From: Candidatus Rokuibacteriota bacterium
GTDB lineage: Bacteria; Methylomirabilota; Methylomirabilia; Rokubacteriales; CSP1-6
Length of the DNA: 49,617 nt
Assembly (NCBI GenBank): GCA_016200085.1
Contig: JACQFL010000010.1
Coordinates: forward strand, 1 to 49,617
Reading direction: 5' to 3'
The notes beneath the pieces were generated by a model. That model searched no databases. It was not told where the DNA came from and worked only from the letters and a program-made list of their open reading frames with translations. Each line of letters starts with the position of its first letter. Position 1 is the stretch's first letter. Below, piece by piece: positions 42,888-49,617 of this stretch. The position numbers were made by a program, and so were the translations under genes.

Positions 42888-43631
42888 ATGAAGCTCCAGG
42901 GCCGCACCGCTCTGGTGACGGGCGCCTCCCGCGGCATCGGGCGCGCCATCGCGCTGGCGCTCGCGGCCGAGGGCGCGGACGTCGCCGTCAACTACGTCTC
43001 GAGCGAGCCCGGCGCCCGCGACGTCGTCGAGAACATCACCAAGATGGGACGCCGCGGCATCCTCGCCCGCGCCGACGTCAGCGACTACCCCGACACCTTC
43101 CGGATGGCGCAGGACGTGCTGGCGGCGTTCGGCCACCTGGACATCCTCGTCAACAACGCGGGCGTGAACTCCGACAAGACGTTCGTGAAGATGGACCACG
43201 CCTCGTGGCGGAAGGTGGTCGCCGTCAACCTCGACGGCGTCTTCAACTGCACGAAGGTCTTCGTCGATCAGATGCTCAAGCAGAACTGGGGCCGGGTGGT
43301 GAACATCACCTCGGTGATCGGGCAGATCGGCAACTTCGGTCAGGCCAACTACGCCGCGTCCAAGGCCGGCGTGGCCGCGTTCACGAAGTCCCTGGCCAAG
43401 GAGCTGGCCGGCAAGGGCATCACGGTGAACGCGGTGGCGCCGGGCTTCGTCGAGACCGAGATGGTCTCGGGCATCCCCGAGAAGGTGCGCAACAGGCTGC
43501 TCGAGCAGATCCCGCTCAGGCGGTTCGGCACCCCCGAGGAGGTCGCGCGCGCCGTGGCGTACCTCGTCTCCAGCGACGGCGACTACATCACCGGCGCCGA
43601 GGTTTCGATCAATGGGGGCTTGCTCATGTAG
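42888..43631 (+). CDS. Acetoacetyl-CoA / 3-oxoacyl reductase (PhaB/FabG)
   Basis: A 247-residue SDR starting MKLQGRTALVTGASRGIG after a GAGGAGGAC site. Features are TGASRGIG, NNAGVNSDKTFVKMDH, catalytic Ser in VVNITSVIGQIGNFGQANYAASKAG (YxxxK) and the C-terminal INGGLLM. The loop wording is very close to PhaB/FabG enzymes that reduce acetoacetyl-CoA to (R)-3-hydroxybutyryl-CoA; location in the PHA cluster favours PhaB. A FabG role cannot be excluded. Confidence 0.92.
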   Translation: MKLQGRTALVTGASRGIGRAIALALAAEGADVAVNYVSSEPGARDVVENITKMGRRGILARADVSDYPDTFRMAQDVLAAFGHLDILVNNAGVNSDKTFVKMDHASWRKVVAVNLDGVFNCTKVFVDQMLKQNWGRVVNITSVIGQIGNFGQANYAASKAGVAAFTKSLAKELAGKGITVNAVAPGFVETEMVSGIPEKVRNRLLEQIPLRRFGTPEEVARAVAYLVSSDGDYITGAEVSINGGLLM

Positions 43632-43635
43632 TGGC

Positions 43636-43722
43636 AGTGTGAGGTGAACCGCCGTCGCGGCGGTGAGCCGAACGGGGTGCGAGGTGGGCGCGCGGAACGC
43701 GCCCAGCCGAGCGGTGAAATTT
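43636..43722 (+). repeat. Dispersed hairpin repeat, family B copy 1
   Basis: Starts right after the reductase TAG. Conserved words GTGTGAGGTGA, GAGCCGAACGGGGTGCGAG and CGAGCGGTGAAATT are separated by two hairpins: ACCGCCG-TCG-CGGCGGT (43648-43664) and GGGCGCG-CGGAA-CGCGCCC (43686-43704). Copy 2 is inverted at 45894-46000. Confidence 0.85.
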
Positions 43723-43731
43723 CGAAATGGT

Positions 43732-43772
43732 GCGCGGTGGGTCCTACGCCCGCGCGCCGCGCGGTGAAATTC
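43732..43772 (+). repeat. Partial family B unit
   Basis: A truncated second unit follows copy 1: a GC-rich hairpin-like core with GGTGGGTCC..CCCGCGCGCC and the same GCGGTGAAATT end. It suggests local duplication of the family B 3' end. Confidence 0.5.
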
Positions 43773-43790
43773 GGGATCGTCCGACTAACG

Positions 43791-43850
43791 CACTGGGGGC
43801 CCGGCGTTCCAGTGACGCTGCGAGGAGCGAAGCCCCGATGGCGCTCCACA
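43791..43850 (+). repeat. Dispersed two-hairpin repeat, family A copy 4
   Basis: Diverged. Hairpin 1 is CACTGG/CCAGTG (43791-43814), the linker is ACGCTGCGA, and hairpin 2 is GGAGCG/CGCTCC (43824-43847), followed by ACATG. The order and spacing match copy 3. Confidence 0.55.
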
Positions 43851-43889
43851 TGGCCGGGGCCTGGGCGGACCAGGTCCAGGGGTGGCAGG

Positions 43890-44090
43890 CGAAGGCCAGC
43901 GACGGCGCGGCGGACTGCGGGGGTGCTCGTACTGGATCGGCACGCGGGAGGGCATCACCCAGGCCTCGCCGGCCAGGACTTCTTCGCCGCGCTGGTTGGT
44001 GCACACGGTGGCGATGTCGGCGTCGTCGACGACACGGACGATCTCGGCGCGGTCACCCCGGACGAGCTCTTCGATGCTCTTGCCGATCAC
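43890..44090 (-). pseudogene. MaoC/PhaJ-like hydratase with internal deletion
   Basis: From GTG 44090 the protein begins VIGKSIEELVRGDRAEIVRVVDDADI, the N-terminus of a PhaJ/MaoC-like (R)-enoyl-CoA hydratase. It jumps directly to ATVCTNQRGEEVLAGEAWV, its usual C-terminus. About 80 central residues, including the Asp/His hydratase motif, are missing in frame. The frame then runs on into low-complexity translation to 43785. It starts 8 bases after the phaE stop, as an intact phaJ would in a phaCEJ operon. I judge it non-functional. Confidence 0.65.
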
Positions 44091-44098
44091 GCCGGCTC

Positions 44099-44629
44099 CT
44101 ACGCCGGCTGGCGGGTCACCGCTTTCGCCACCTCGTCGAGCTTCTTGAGCACCGCCGCGATGCGGTCCTCGAGGCCCTCGATGCGGTCCTCGAGCTCGAC
44201 GATCTGCCGCGCCACCGCGGTGAGCTGGCTGCGCGACGCGACGTTGAGGCTCTGCAGCACACCGTCGACCGCTTGCTCGGCCGCCTTCTTCGCCGGCGCC
44301 GCCGCCACCAGCCACTGGTCGAGGGTTCGCCCCAGCTGCTGGGCGAACGCGTCGGTGGCCATGACCTGACCGAGCACCCGCGACCACGCGTCGATGGACT
44401 GGTCGAGGAACTGCTTCCACTGGCCGAGCAGGTCGGGGGTCACCGGGGTCTGCGCGAAGGTGCGTGCCCACGCCTGGGTCGTCTGCTCGAGGATCGGCTT
44501 CCAGAAGGCCGCGGGATCCGGCGGCGCGGTAGCCGGGCTCGTGGAGACGAGACGCGACCACGCCTGGACGCCCTCGTCGAACTGCCGCTTCCACAGCTCG
44601 AACAGCTGCTGGGACGCTGCGTCAGTCAC
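44099..44629 (-). CDS. phaE: PHA synthase subunit PhaE
   Basis: PhaE is the non-catalytic partner of class III PhaC. The 176-residue protein starts at GTG 44629 (VTDAASQQLFELWKRQFDEGVQAW). It is helical, Trp-rich at regular spacing (FWKPIL, AWARTF, QWKQFLDQSIDAW) and ends in a coiled coil (VELEDRIEGLEDRIAAVLKKL). It is shorter than many PhaE proteins (about 300 or more), but the Trp-rich pattern and its position 48 bases after phaC support the call. A phasin-like protein is the alternative. Confidence 0.8.
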   Translation of the reverse strand: MTDAASQQLFELWKRQFDEGVQAWSRLVSTSPATAPPDPAAFWKPILEQTTQAWARTFAQTPVTPDLLGQWKQFLDQSIDAWSRVLGQVMATDAFAQQLGRTLDQWLVAAAPAKKAAEQAVDGVLQSLNVASRSQLTAVARQIVELEDRIEGLEDRIAAVLKKLDEVAKAVTRQPA

Positions 44630-44677
44630 GGCTCACCTCTCAGGCTCCGCGTGGACGCGCCGCGCCACGCATCGGGT

Positions 44678-45808
44678 TCATGACCGGGACGCCAGCCAGC
44701 CCGCCACCTTGGGCCAGCAGTGCACCGCCGCGCCCCGGCCGGCGATCAGCGAGATGTGGCCGCCGGGCAGCTCGACGTACTCCTTGTCGCGGCTGCCGAC
44801 GGCATCGATGAGCGCCCGCACGCAGGCCGGCGGCGCGATGTAGTCCTCCTTGGCGCCGACCACGAAGACGGGGCAGCGGATGGCACCCAGGTGGACGGGG
44901 CGCCCGCCGAGCACGAGGCGGTCGCGGAAGAGCAGGTTCTCCTGGTAGAAGTCCCGCACCCACTGGCGGAAGAACTCGCCCGGGAACGCGACGTACTCGT
45001 TCGCCCACTTGTTCAGCGCGGTGAAGCCCTCGACGTACTTGTCGTTCCACAGGTTCCACCAGAGATTCAGGTTCGTGGACAGATCCATGGTGGGCTTGAT
45101 CAGCTTGAAGCCGGCCTTGATGAGATCCGCCGGGATGGCGCCGAGGGTGTCGACGAAGCGGTCCGCGTTGAAGTACTTCTTGTCGAGCCAGAGCCCGAAC
45201 AGGCCGACCCTGGAGAAGTCGACCGGCCCGGCCATATCGATGAAGTTCTTGACGGGAAACTCCGGCCGGGAGCCCAGGAACGACAGGGAGAGCGGCGCGC
45301 CCATGCAGTAGCCGAGGACGGAGATCTCGTCGACCTCCGCGGTCTCGAGCGCCTTTGCGGCCATGCGCGGCAGGATGCGCGTGACGCAGTCCTCGAGGCT
45401 GAGCCCGTTGTCCTCGGGACCGAACACGCCCCAGTCCAGCAGGTAGAAGTCGAAGCCCTGCTCGGTCATGTACTCGATGAAGCTGCCGTGGGGGAGCAGA
45501 TCGAAGATGTACGGCCGGCTGATCCCGAGGTTGGGCACGAAGAGCAGTGGCGTGCGATGCGTGCGGCGCGAGGCGTAGCGGTACAGCCGCGACTTGTTCT
45601 TGCGGTAGATCTCCTCGCGCGGGGTCTGCCCCACCTTCGGCGCCACGGGGTCGGTCACCATCTGCGAGAGGTTCTTCATGCGCTTGACGTTGCGCTCGAG
45701 CTCCTCCTGCCACTGCTTGAGGTCCTCCGGCGAGACCCCCGAGGCCATGGCCTCGGCGTAGCCGCTGGCGAACCGCTCGACCACGTCGGCGAACCGCTCC
45801 TGCCCCAT
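44678..45808 (-). CDS. phaC: Class III polyhydroxyalkanoate synthase PhaC
   Basis: PhaC polymerises (R)-3-hydroxyacyl-CoA into PHA. The start at 45808 (MGQERFADVVERF) has an AGGGAGG site; 376 residues is class III size, which needs PhaE. The lipase-like box is GYCMGAP with catalytic C168; the Asp is in VGAKEDYIAPP and the His in ELPGGHISLIAG. Further family blocks are TPLLFVPNLGISRPYIFDLLP and FDFYLLDWGVFGPED. It is transcribed phaC-phaE-phaJ remnant. Confidence 0.95.
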   Translation of the reverse strand: MGQERFADVVERFASGYAEAMASGVSPEDLKQWQEELERNVKRMKNLSQMVTDPVAPKVGQTPREEIYRKNKSRLYRYASRRTHRTPLLFVPNLGISRPYIFDLLPHGSFIEYMTEQGFDFYLLDWGVFGPEDNGLSLEDCVTRILPRMAAKALETAEVDEISVLGYCMGAPLSLSFLGSRPEFPVKNFIDMAGPVDFSRVGLFGLWLDKKYFNADRFVDTLGAIPADLIKAGFKLIKPTMDLSTNLNLWWNLWNDKYVEGFTALNKWANEYVAFPGEFFRQWVRDFYQENLLFRDRLVLGGRPVHLGAIRCPVFVVGAKEDYIAPPACVRALIDAVGSRDKEYVELPGGHISLIAGRGAAVHCWPKVAGWLASRS

Positions 45809-45893
45809 CGACGCCTCCCTACCTGTCGTAGCTGGTCCGAGTCTGCGACAAGGACAGCGCATCGCGTCATGGGTTTGGCGCGACGCGCGATCT

Positions 45894-46000
45894 GAATTTC
45901 ACCGCTCGGCCGGGCGCGCTCCGCGCGCCCCCCTCGCACCCCGTTCGGCTCGCGACGGTCGCGGCTGGCGCCGCTCCGACGTCGCTCACCTCACACTACA
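45894..46000 (-). repeat. Dispersed hairpin repeat, family B copy 2 (inverted)
   Basis: In reverse orientation it carries the same blocks as copy 1: TGTGAGGTGA directly at the SCP2 stop, GAGCCGAACGGGGTGCGAG, and CGAGCGGTGAAATT. The GC hairpin is GGGCGCGC-GGA-GCGCGCCC; the first hairpin differs in sequence from that of copy 1. Confidence 0.85.
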
Positions 46001-46316
46001 TCGTAAACATCGATCCCAGCTTCATGGCGAGGCCCATGTCACCCTTGAGCTTGAGCTTGCCGGACATGAAGAGCATCTGGCCGGACTGCTTGCCGGCGGT
46101 CATGTCGAGCCAGTCCTGGGCCGCCATCTGGAGAGTCAGGGTCGGACTGGCGGCGGGGCCGGCGCTGACGGTGCAGGCGCCGTCCTTAATGACGGCGTTC
46201 CAGGTCCCGCCGCCGTCCCCGCCGATGTCGTACTGGATCGTGGCGCTGGTGCCGGACGCCTTGTCGGCCCGGAAGCGGCTCGCCATGTTATCGAAGGTCT
46301 CCTTCACTGTGGGCAT
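45996..46316 (-). CDS. SCP2 sterol-binding domain protein
   Basis: A 106-residue stand-alone SCP2 domain (MPTVKETFDNMASRF..). The core DIGGDGGGTWNAVIKDGACTVSAG and the C-terminal SGKLKLKGDMGLAMKLGSMF are typical lipid-binding blocks. Such proteins bind fatty acyl or CoA esters. It lies between the SDR/crotonase genes and the PHA synthase genes on the same strand, which fits a role in acyl handling. Confidence 0.92.
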   Translation of the reverse strand: MPTVKETFDNMASRFRADKASGTSATIQYDIGGDGGGTWNAVIKDGACTVSAGPAASPTLTLQMAAQDWLDMTAGKQSGQMLFMSGKLKLKGDMGLAMKLGSMFTM

Positions 46317-46340
46317 CGCTGTCTCCTTTCAGGATACGGG

Positions 46341-47090
46341 TCAGAAGACGAAGAGGTCCATGCCGCCGGTGACCGTGAGGACCGCGCCCGTGATGTAGCG
46401 GGCGCGCTCGGAGCAGAGGAAGGTGACCGCGCTGGCGACGTCCTCCGGCTCCCCCTCGCGCTGCATGGCCACGCGCTTGGCCATCCGCTCGTACAGCGGG
46501 CTCAGGCGGGCGTTGGGCGCGATGATTCCCGGGGCGATGACGTTGGCGGTCACGCCGTGACGCGCGCCCTCCAGCGCGACCGAGCGCGCGAAGCCGATCA
46601 CGCCCATCTTCGTCGTCGCGTAGGCCGTCTGCCCGAAGCCACCGAGCAGCCCCGCGATGGACGCCATGCAGACGATCCGGCCCCAGCGCCGCTCGCGCAT
46701 CCCCTGGAACACGGCCTTGGTGACGTTGAAGGTGCCCGTCAGGTTGACGGCGAGGTTCAGCTCCCAGTCCTCCTCGCGCGTGTCCTTGAGCTGGGCGACC
46801 GTGTAGATGATGCCCGCGTTGTTCACGCAGATGTCGACGGGCCCGAAATCGCCCTCGATCCGGCTCACCACCGCGGCCACCCGGGCGGCGTCGCGGATGT
46901 CGCACTCGTAGCCGGCGGCCTGCACGCCGCTCGCCGCGATCTCGCGTGCCGTCTCCTCCGCCCCCTCGGCGTTGAGGTCCACGATCGCGATGCGGCAACC
47001 CTCGGCGGCCAGCGCGAGAGCGTCGGCCCGGCCCAGGCTGCGCGCGCCGCCCGTCACCAGCGCCACGCGGTCACGGATCCCGAGGTCCAC
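46341..47090 (-). CDS. Short-chain dehydrogenase/reductase
   Basis: A 249-residue SDR. The cofactor motif is TGGARSLGRADAL, with Asp at the end of strand 2 (IAIVDLN), which favours NAD(H). NNAGIIYTVAQL, catalytic Ser in CMASIAGLLGGFGQTAYATTKMG (YxxxK) and VTGGMDLFVF complete the pattern. It starts 1 base after the crotonase stop. A 3-hydroxyacyl-CoA dehydrogenase-like role alongside the crotonase is plausible. Confidence 0.9.
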   Translation of the reverse strand: MDLGIRDRVALVTGGARSLGRADALALAAEGCRIAIVDLNAEGAEETAREIAASGVQAAGYECDIRDAARVAAVVSRIEGDFGPVDICVNNAGIIYTVAQLKDTREEDWELNLAVNLTGTFNVTKAVFQGMRERRWGRIVCMASIAGLLGGFGQTAYATTKMGVIGFARSVALEGARHGVTANVIAPGIIAPNARLSPLYERMAKRVAMQREGEPEDVASAVTFLCSERARYITGAVLTVTGGMDLFVF

Positions 47091-47091
47091 C

Positions 47092-47865
47092 TCACCGCCC
47101 CTTGAAGTCGGCCTCGCGCTTGCCGAAGAACGCCTGGATACCCTCGGCGGCGTCCTCGGTCTTGAGCGTCTGCAGGAACGCGCGCGTCTCGAGCTCGAGC
47201 GCGCGGTCGATCGGGGCCTCGAGGCCCTCGTCCACCGCCTCGATGAGCAGGCGCGTGGCCACCGGCGGCCGCCTGGCGATCTGCCGCGCCAGCGCCTTGG
47301 CGTCGTTCAGCGTCTCGCCCTCCGTGCACAGCCGGTTGACGAGGCCGAGGGCCAGGCACTCCGGGGCCGGGATCTGGGTGCCGAGAATCAGGAACTCGAG
47401 CGCCTTGGTCCGCCCGATCAACCGGGACAGGCGCTGGGTGCCGCCGTACCCCGGGATGATCCCGAGGTTTGACTCCGTCTGGCCCATCCGCGCGCCGTCC
47501 TTGAGCAGGCGGAAGTGGCAGGCCATGGCGATCTCGCAGCCCCCGCCCAGGGCGTGGCCGTTCATGGCGGCGATGACCGGCTTCGGGAAGCGCTCGATCT
47601 TCCGGAGCACGCCGTTGCCGAGCTTGATGAACTCCTCCACGTTGCCGCCGCCGAACGCGTTACCGAGATCCGCCCCCGCGCAGAAGATCCGGTCGCCCGC
47701 GCCCGTGATGATCACCGCGCGCACGCCCTCGTCGGCGGCGAGCGAGCCGAGGGCCGCGTCGAGGTCGCGCACGAGCTGCTCGCTGATCGCGTTGGCGGGG
47801 GGCCGGTCGAGGGTGATCACCGCGAAGGATTCCTCGCGTGCCAGCAGCAGGGTCTCAAATGCCAT
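47092..47865 (-). CDS. Enoyl-CoA hydratase/isomerase (crotonase)
   Basis: A 257-residue crotonase. The first oxyanion block is FCAGADLGNAFGGG, the second HALGGGCEIAMACHFRL with the first catalytic Glu position, and the third ESNLGIIPGYGGTQRLSRLIG with the second. It begins 11 bases inside the TetR gene end, so it is co-transcribed with its likely regulator, followed by the SDR and SCP2 genes. Confidence 0.94.
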   Translation of the reverse strand: MAFETLLLAREESFAVITLDRPPANAISEQLVRDLDAALGSLAADEGVRAVIITGAGDRIFCAGADLGNAFGGGNVEEFIKLGNGVLRKIERFPKPVIAAMNGHALGGGCEIAMACHFRLLKDGARMGQTESNLGIIPGYGGTQRLSRLIGRTKALEFLILGTQIPAPECLALGLVNRLCTEGETLNDAKALARQIARRPPVATRLLIEAVDEGLEAPIDRALELETRAFLQTLKTEDAAEGIQAFFGKREADFKGR

Positions 47866-48442
47866 TGGGCGACACTCCCTGGAGAAAGATCGTGGCCACG
47901 GCCTCCGCCGACTCCGTCAGCCGGTAGCCGCGCTTGCCGAGCACCCACGAGGTGGCCAGCTGGTCCATGGCGCCGAACAGCATCTTGGTGGCCACGCGCG
48001 CGGGCACGTCGTGGCGGATCTGGCCCGAGGCCATCCCCTCCTCGAGCACGGAGTGGATCAGCTCGAAGTAGGCGGACACCTCGTGGGCGGAGGCCCCGCG
48101 GAAGAACTTCTGCCCCTGGCGCAGCTCGACCTGCACCACCTCGGCGAGGTCCGGGTTCTGCTCCAGGGTGCTGAAGTGCAGCGTGATCAGCCTCCGGAGC
48201 TTGGCCACGGCGTCCTGCTCGCCGGCCACCTCGCGCCGGGCGTGGGCCACCCACTCCGCCATCTTCTCGCGGAAAAGCGTGACCAGGATCTCGTCCTTGG
48301 TCTTGAAGTAGAGGTAGATCGTCCCCGCGGCGATGCCCGCCTCGCGCGCGATGTCCGACACGCGCGAGTTGTAGTAGCCGTGGCGCGCGAAGACGCGGAT
48401 CGCGGCGTCGAGGATCTGCTGGGGCTTGGCGGGATCACGCAT
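47855..48442 (-). CDS. TetR family regulator (fatty-acid type)
   Basis: A 195-residue TetR protein. The HTH is QQILDAAIRVFARHGYYNSRVSDIAREAGIAAGTIYLYFKTKDEIL, and the TIYLYFKTKDEIL helix is typical of FadR-like TetR regulators of beta-oxidation that sense acyl-CoA. It is the first gene of the crotonase-SDR-SCP2 operon. A perfect TGAAC-N4-GTTCA palindrome overlaps its own promoter, so autoregulation is likely. Confidence 0.93.
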   Translation of the reverse strand: MRDPAKPQQILDAAIRVFARHGYYNSRVSDIAREAGIAAGTIYLYFKTKDEILVTLFREKMAEWVAHARREVAGEQDAVAKLRRLITLHFSTLEQNPDLAEVVQVELRQGQKFFRGASAHEVSAYFELIHSVLEEGMASGQIRHDVPARVATKMLFGAMDQLATSWVLGKRGYRLTESAEAVATIFLQGVSPNGI

Positions 48443-48450
48443 GTCGTGAC

Positions 48451-48464
48451 TGAACCGCTGTTCA
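48451..48464. promoter_or_regulatory. TetR operator candidate
   Basis: TGAACCGCTGTTCA, perfect 5-bp arms with a 4-base centre, lies 9 bases upstream of the TetR ATG and adjacent to the -10 box. The position fits repression of the operon by its first gene product. Confidence 0.55.
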
Positions 48465-48493
48465 TTCTAGATGCCGCTCGCCACGGGTGTCAA
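48464..48493 (-). promoter_or_regulatory. Promoter of tetR-crotonase operon
   Basis: Minus-strand perfect TTGACA (48493-48488), 18-base spacer and TAGAAT (48469-48464, 5/6). Start is expected near 48457, inside the palindrome. Confidence 0.7.
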
Positions 48494-48546
48494 CGCCGGG
48501 GCGTTGCCGCGGTCGCGCGCGCCGGGCGCGTGATACGATCTCGGCC

Positions 48547-49482
48547 ATGCGCATCAAGTACCGCATCGGCGTCATGCCCGGGCCGTGGCCCGCCGGCCCC
48601 GAAGGCCGCGACCTCTTCTGGCGCTTCGTCGACCTCTGCGAGACGAGCGACATCGACTCCGTGTGGTTCTCCGAGCGGCTCTCCTCGCCAGCGCCGGTGC
48701 TCGAGCCGATGACCGCGATGGCGGCCGTGGCCGCACGCACGAGGAAGCTGAAGTTCGGGCCGAGCGTGCTCGTGGCGCCCTTCCGCTCGCCGGCGCTCGC
48801 TGCGCGCGAGCTGGCCATGCTCGACTACCTCTCGGACGGGCGCGCCCTGCCCGCCGTCGGCATCGGCGCGGAGCTCGAGCGCGAGTTCCGCGCCGCCGGG
48901 GTGCCCTTCAAGGAGCGCGGGCGGCGCACGGACGAGGCGATCGCGATCATGCGCAGGCTGTGGAGCGAGGACAAGGTGACGTTCCACGGCGAGTTCTGGC
49001 AGCTCGAGGACGTCACCGTCCTGCCCAGGCCCGTGCAGCAGCCGTTCCCGCTGTGGATCGGCGGCAACAGCGACGCGGCGCTGCGGCGCACGGCGCGGCT
49101 GGGCGACGGCTGGATCCCCTCGTTCATCACCCCCGAGCGCTTCCGCGCCGGCGTCGAGAAGATCCAGGTGGAGGCGGCCGCCGCCGGGCGCGAGGTGCCG
49201 GCCGATCACTTCGGCGCGCTCGTCTACTACTGCATGGCGCCCGACGCGGCCACCGCGCGCGCGACAGCCCTGCCCTTCGTGCCCCGCGGGCGGGTCGACG
49301 ACGCCACGCTCGGCGCCTGTGCCGCCTTCGGCCCGCCCGCCCTCGTCACCGAGCGGCTCGAGCAGTACGTCGCGGGCGGCGCGTCCAAGTTCATCCTGCG
49401 CCCGATGTGCCCGCCCGAGCAGCTCCTGGACCAGCTCGCGCGCCTGGCCGAGGAAGTCATCCCCGCCTTCCACCGCCGCTAG
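48547..49482 (+). CDS. LLM class flavin/F420-dependent oxidoreductase
   Basis: A 311-residue luciferase-like TIM barrel starting MRIKYRIGVMPGPW. Features are DSVWFSERLSSPAPVLEPMTAMAAVAARTRKLKFG, AARELAMLDYLSDGRALPAVGIG and the LWIGGNSDAALRRTARLGDGW block. The family includes FMN monooxygenases and F420-dependent reductases; the GIGAELEREF segment does not settle which. It is divergent from the TetR gene and could be co-regulated. Substrate unknown. Confidence 0.9.
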   Translation: MRIKYRIGVMPGPWPAGPEGRDLFWRFVDLCETSDIDSVWFSERLSSPAPVLEPMTAMAAVAARTRKLKFGPSVLVAPFRSPALAARELAMLDYLSDGRALPAVGIGAELEREFRAAGVPFKERGRRTDEAIAIMRRLWSEDKVTFHGEFWQLEDVTVLPRPVQQPFPLWIGGNSDAALRRTARLGDGWIPSFITPERFRAGVEKIQVEAAAAGREVPADHFGALVYYCMAPDAATARATALPFVPRGRVDDATLGACAAFGPPALVTERLEQYVAGGASKFILRPMCPPEQLLDQLARLAEEVIPAFHRR

Positions 49483-49507
49483 CAGTCCGTGGTGAAAGTG
49501 GCGGACG

Positions 49508-49617
49508 TCAGCAAGCAAGCACGACGGGTGAGTAAGTGCGCTGGACGCACGGCATCACCGGCCAGAGGCGCCAGAGGGGCTTGGTGGTCATCCAGACGCG
49601 CTCGACGAACATTCCCA
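49508..49617 (-). other. Possible partial reading frame running off right edge
   Basis: A 36-codon minus-strand frame, open from the window edge, ends at TGA 49510-49508 (peptide ends TYSPVVLAC). It is rich in Trp, unusual for chance translation here (FVERVWMTTKPLWRLWPV), but no family is recognised and most of any gene would lie outside the window. Confidence 0.2.

Noticed and set aside
43727..44683. Plus-strand frames across the phaE region
   Set aside because: The minus strand encodes a Trp-patterned PhaE with coiled coil; plus-strand translation is Arg/Gly/His-rich without motifs.
1..49617. Search by eye for tRNA, rRNA, CRISPR arrays, complete insertion sequences, integrases and origins
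   Set aside because: None could be supported; small hairpins found are better explained as repeats, terminators or leader structures.

Overview
This is a very GC-rich, gene-dense bacterial window with short intergenic gaps and many ATGA, GTGA and TGATG start/stop overlaps. The gene mix suggests a Candidatus Rokubacteria/Methylomirabilota-like soil lineage: a tripartite tricarboxylate transporter, a 2-oxoacid:ferredoxin oxidoreductase, an F420/FMN LLM oxidoreductase, class III polyhydroxyalkanoate (PHA) synthesis, a corrinoid reactivation protein and pdxST. That placement is inference from content; no rRNA or tRNA gene is visible.

Region 1 (about 138-13960, minus strand) is one long run in transcription order ppdK-ilvB-ilvN-ilvC-psd-pssA-leuA-leuB-asd-small membrane protein-truA-fdhD-hypothetical. 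It joins branched-chain amino acid synthesis to phosphatidylethanolamine synthesis. Upstream of ppdK is a canonical promoter, a 27-codon Leu/Ile-rich leader reading frame, two mutually exclusive hairpins and a U-tract terminator, followed by a second promoter. Region 2 (13953-18423, minus) is a TctC-TctB-TctA transporter operon ending in a TerC-family protein and a FadR-type GntR regulator. Region 3 (18482-22250, minus) is a three-gene 2-oxoacid oxidoreductase (fused gamma-delta, alpha, beta) whose alpha subunit carries YPIRP and the loop residues of oxalate oxidoreductase. Its promoter holds a FadR-like palindrome, and a strong terminator closes the operon.

Region 4 (22267-25958, minus) is a MocR/PdxR-like regulator followed by pdxS-pdxT and an FMN split-barrel protein (pyridoxal phosphate supply). 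Region 5 (26183-28740) holds a 57-aa protein (+) and, on the minus strand, a GatC-like/GatA-like amidase pair, a PCP_red-domain protein and an Smr protein. The PCP_red gene has an in-frame UGA followed by a SECIS-like hairpin and 25 further sense codons that stop just before the Smr gene, making it a candidate selenoprotein. Region 6 (28815-32541, +) is a RACE-type corrinoid activator, a MaoC-like hotdog protein and a UroD-family protein, translationally coupled.

Region 7 (32672-41484) holds an amidohydrolase, YchF, a frameshifted EamA transporter, QueF, an SDR remnant, an alpha/beta hydrolase with a zinc alcohol dehydrogenase, and an SDR with an acyl-CoA ligase. Region 8 (41670-49482) is the PHA cluster (phasin, PhaR, PhaB-like reductase, deleted PhaJ-like remnant, PhaE, PhaC), then SCP2, SDR, crotonase and TetR genes and a divergent LLM oxidoreductase. 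Two families of dispersed hairpin repeats sit between genes at 20.8, 32.5, 42.1 and 43.8 kb (family A) and at 43.6 and 45.9 kb (family B).
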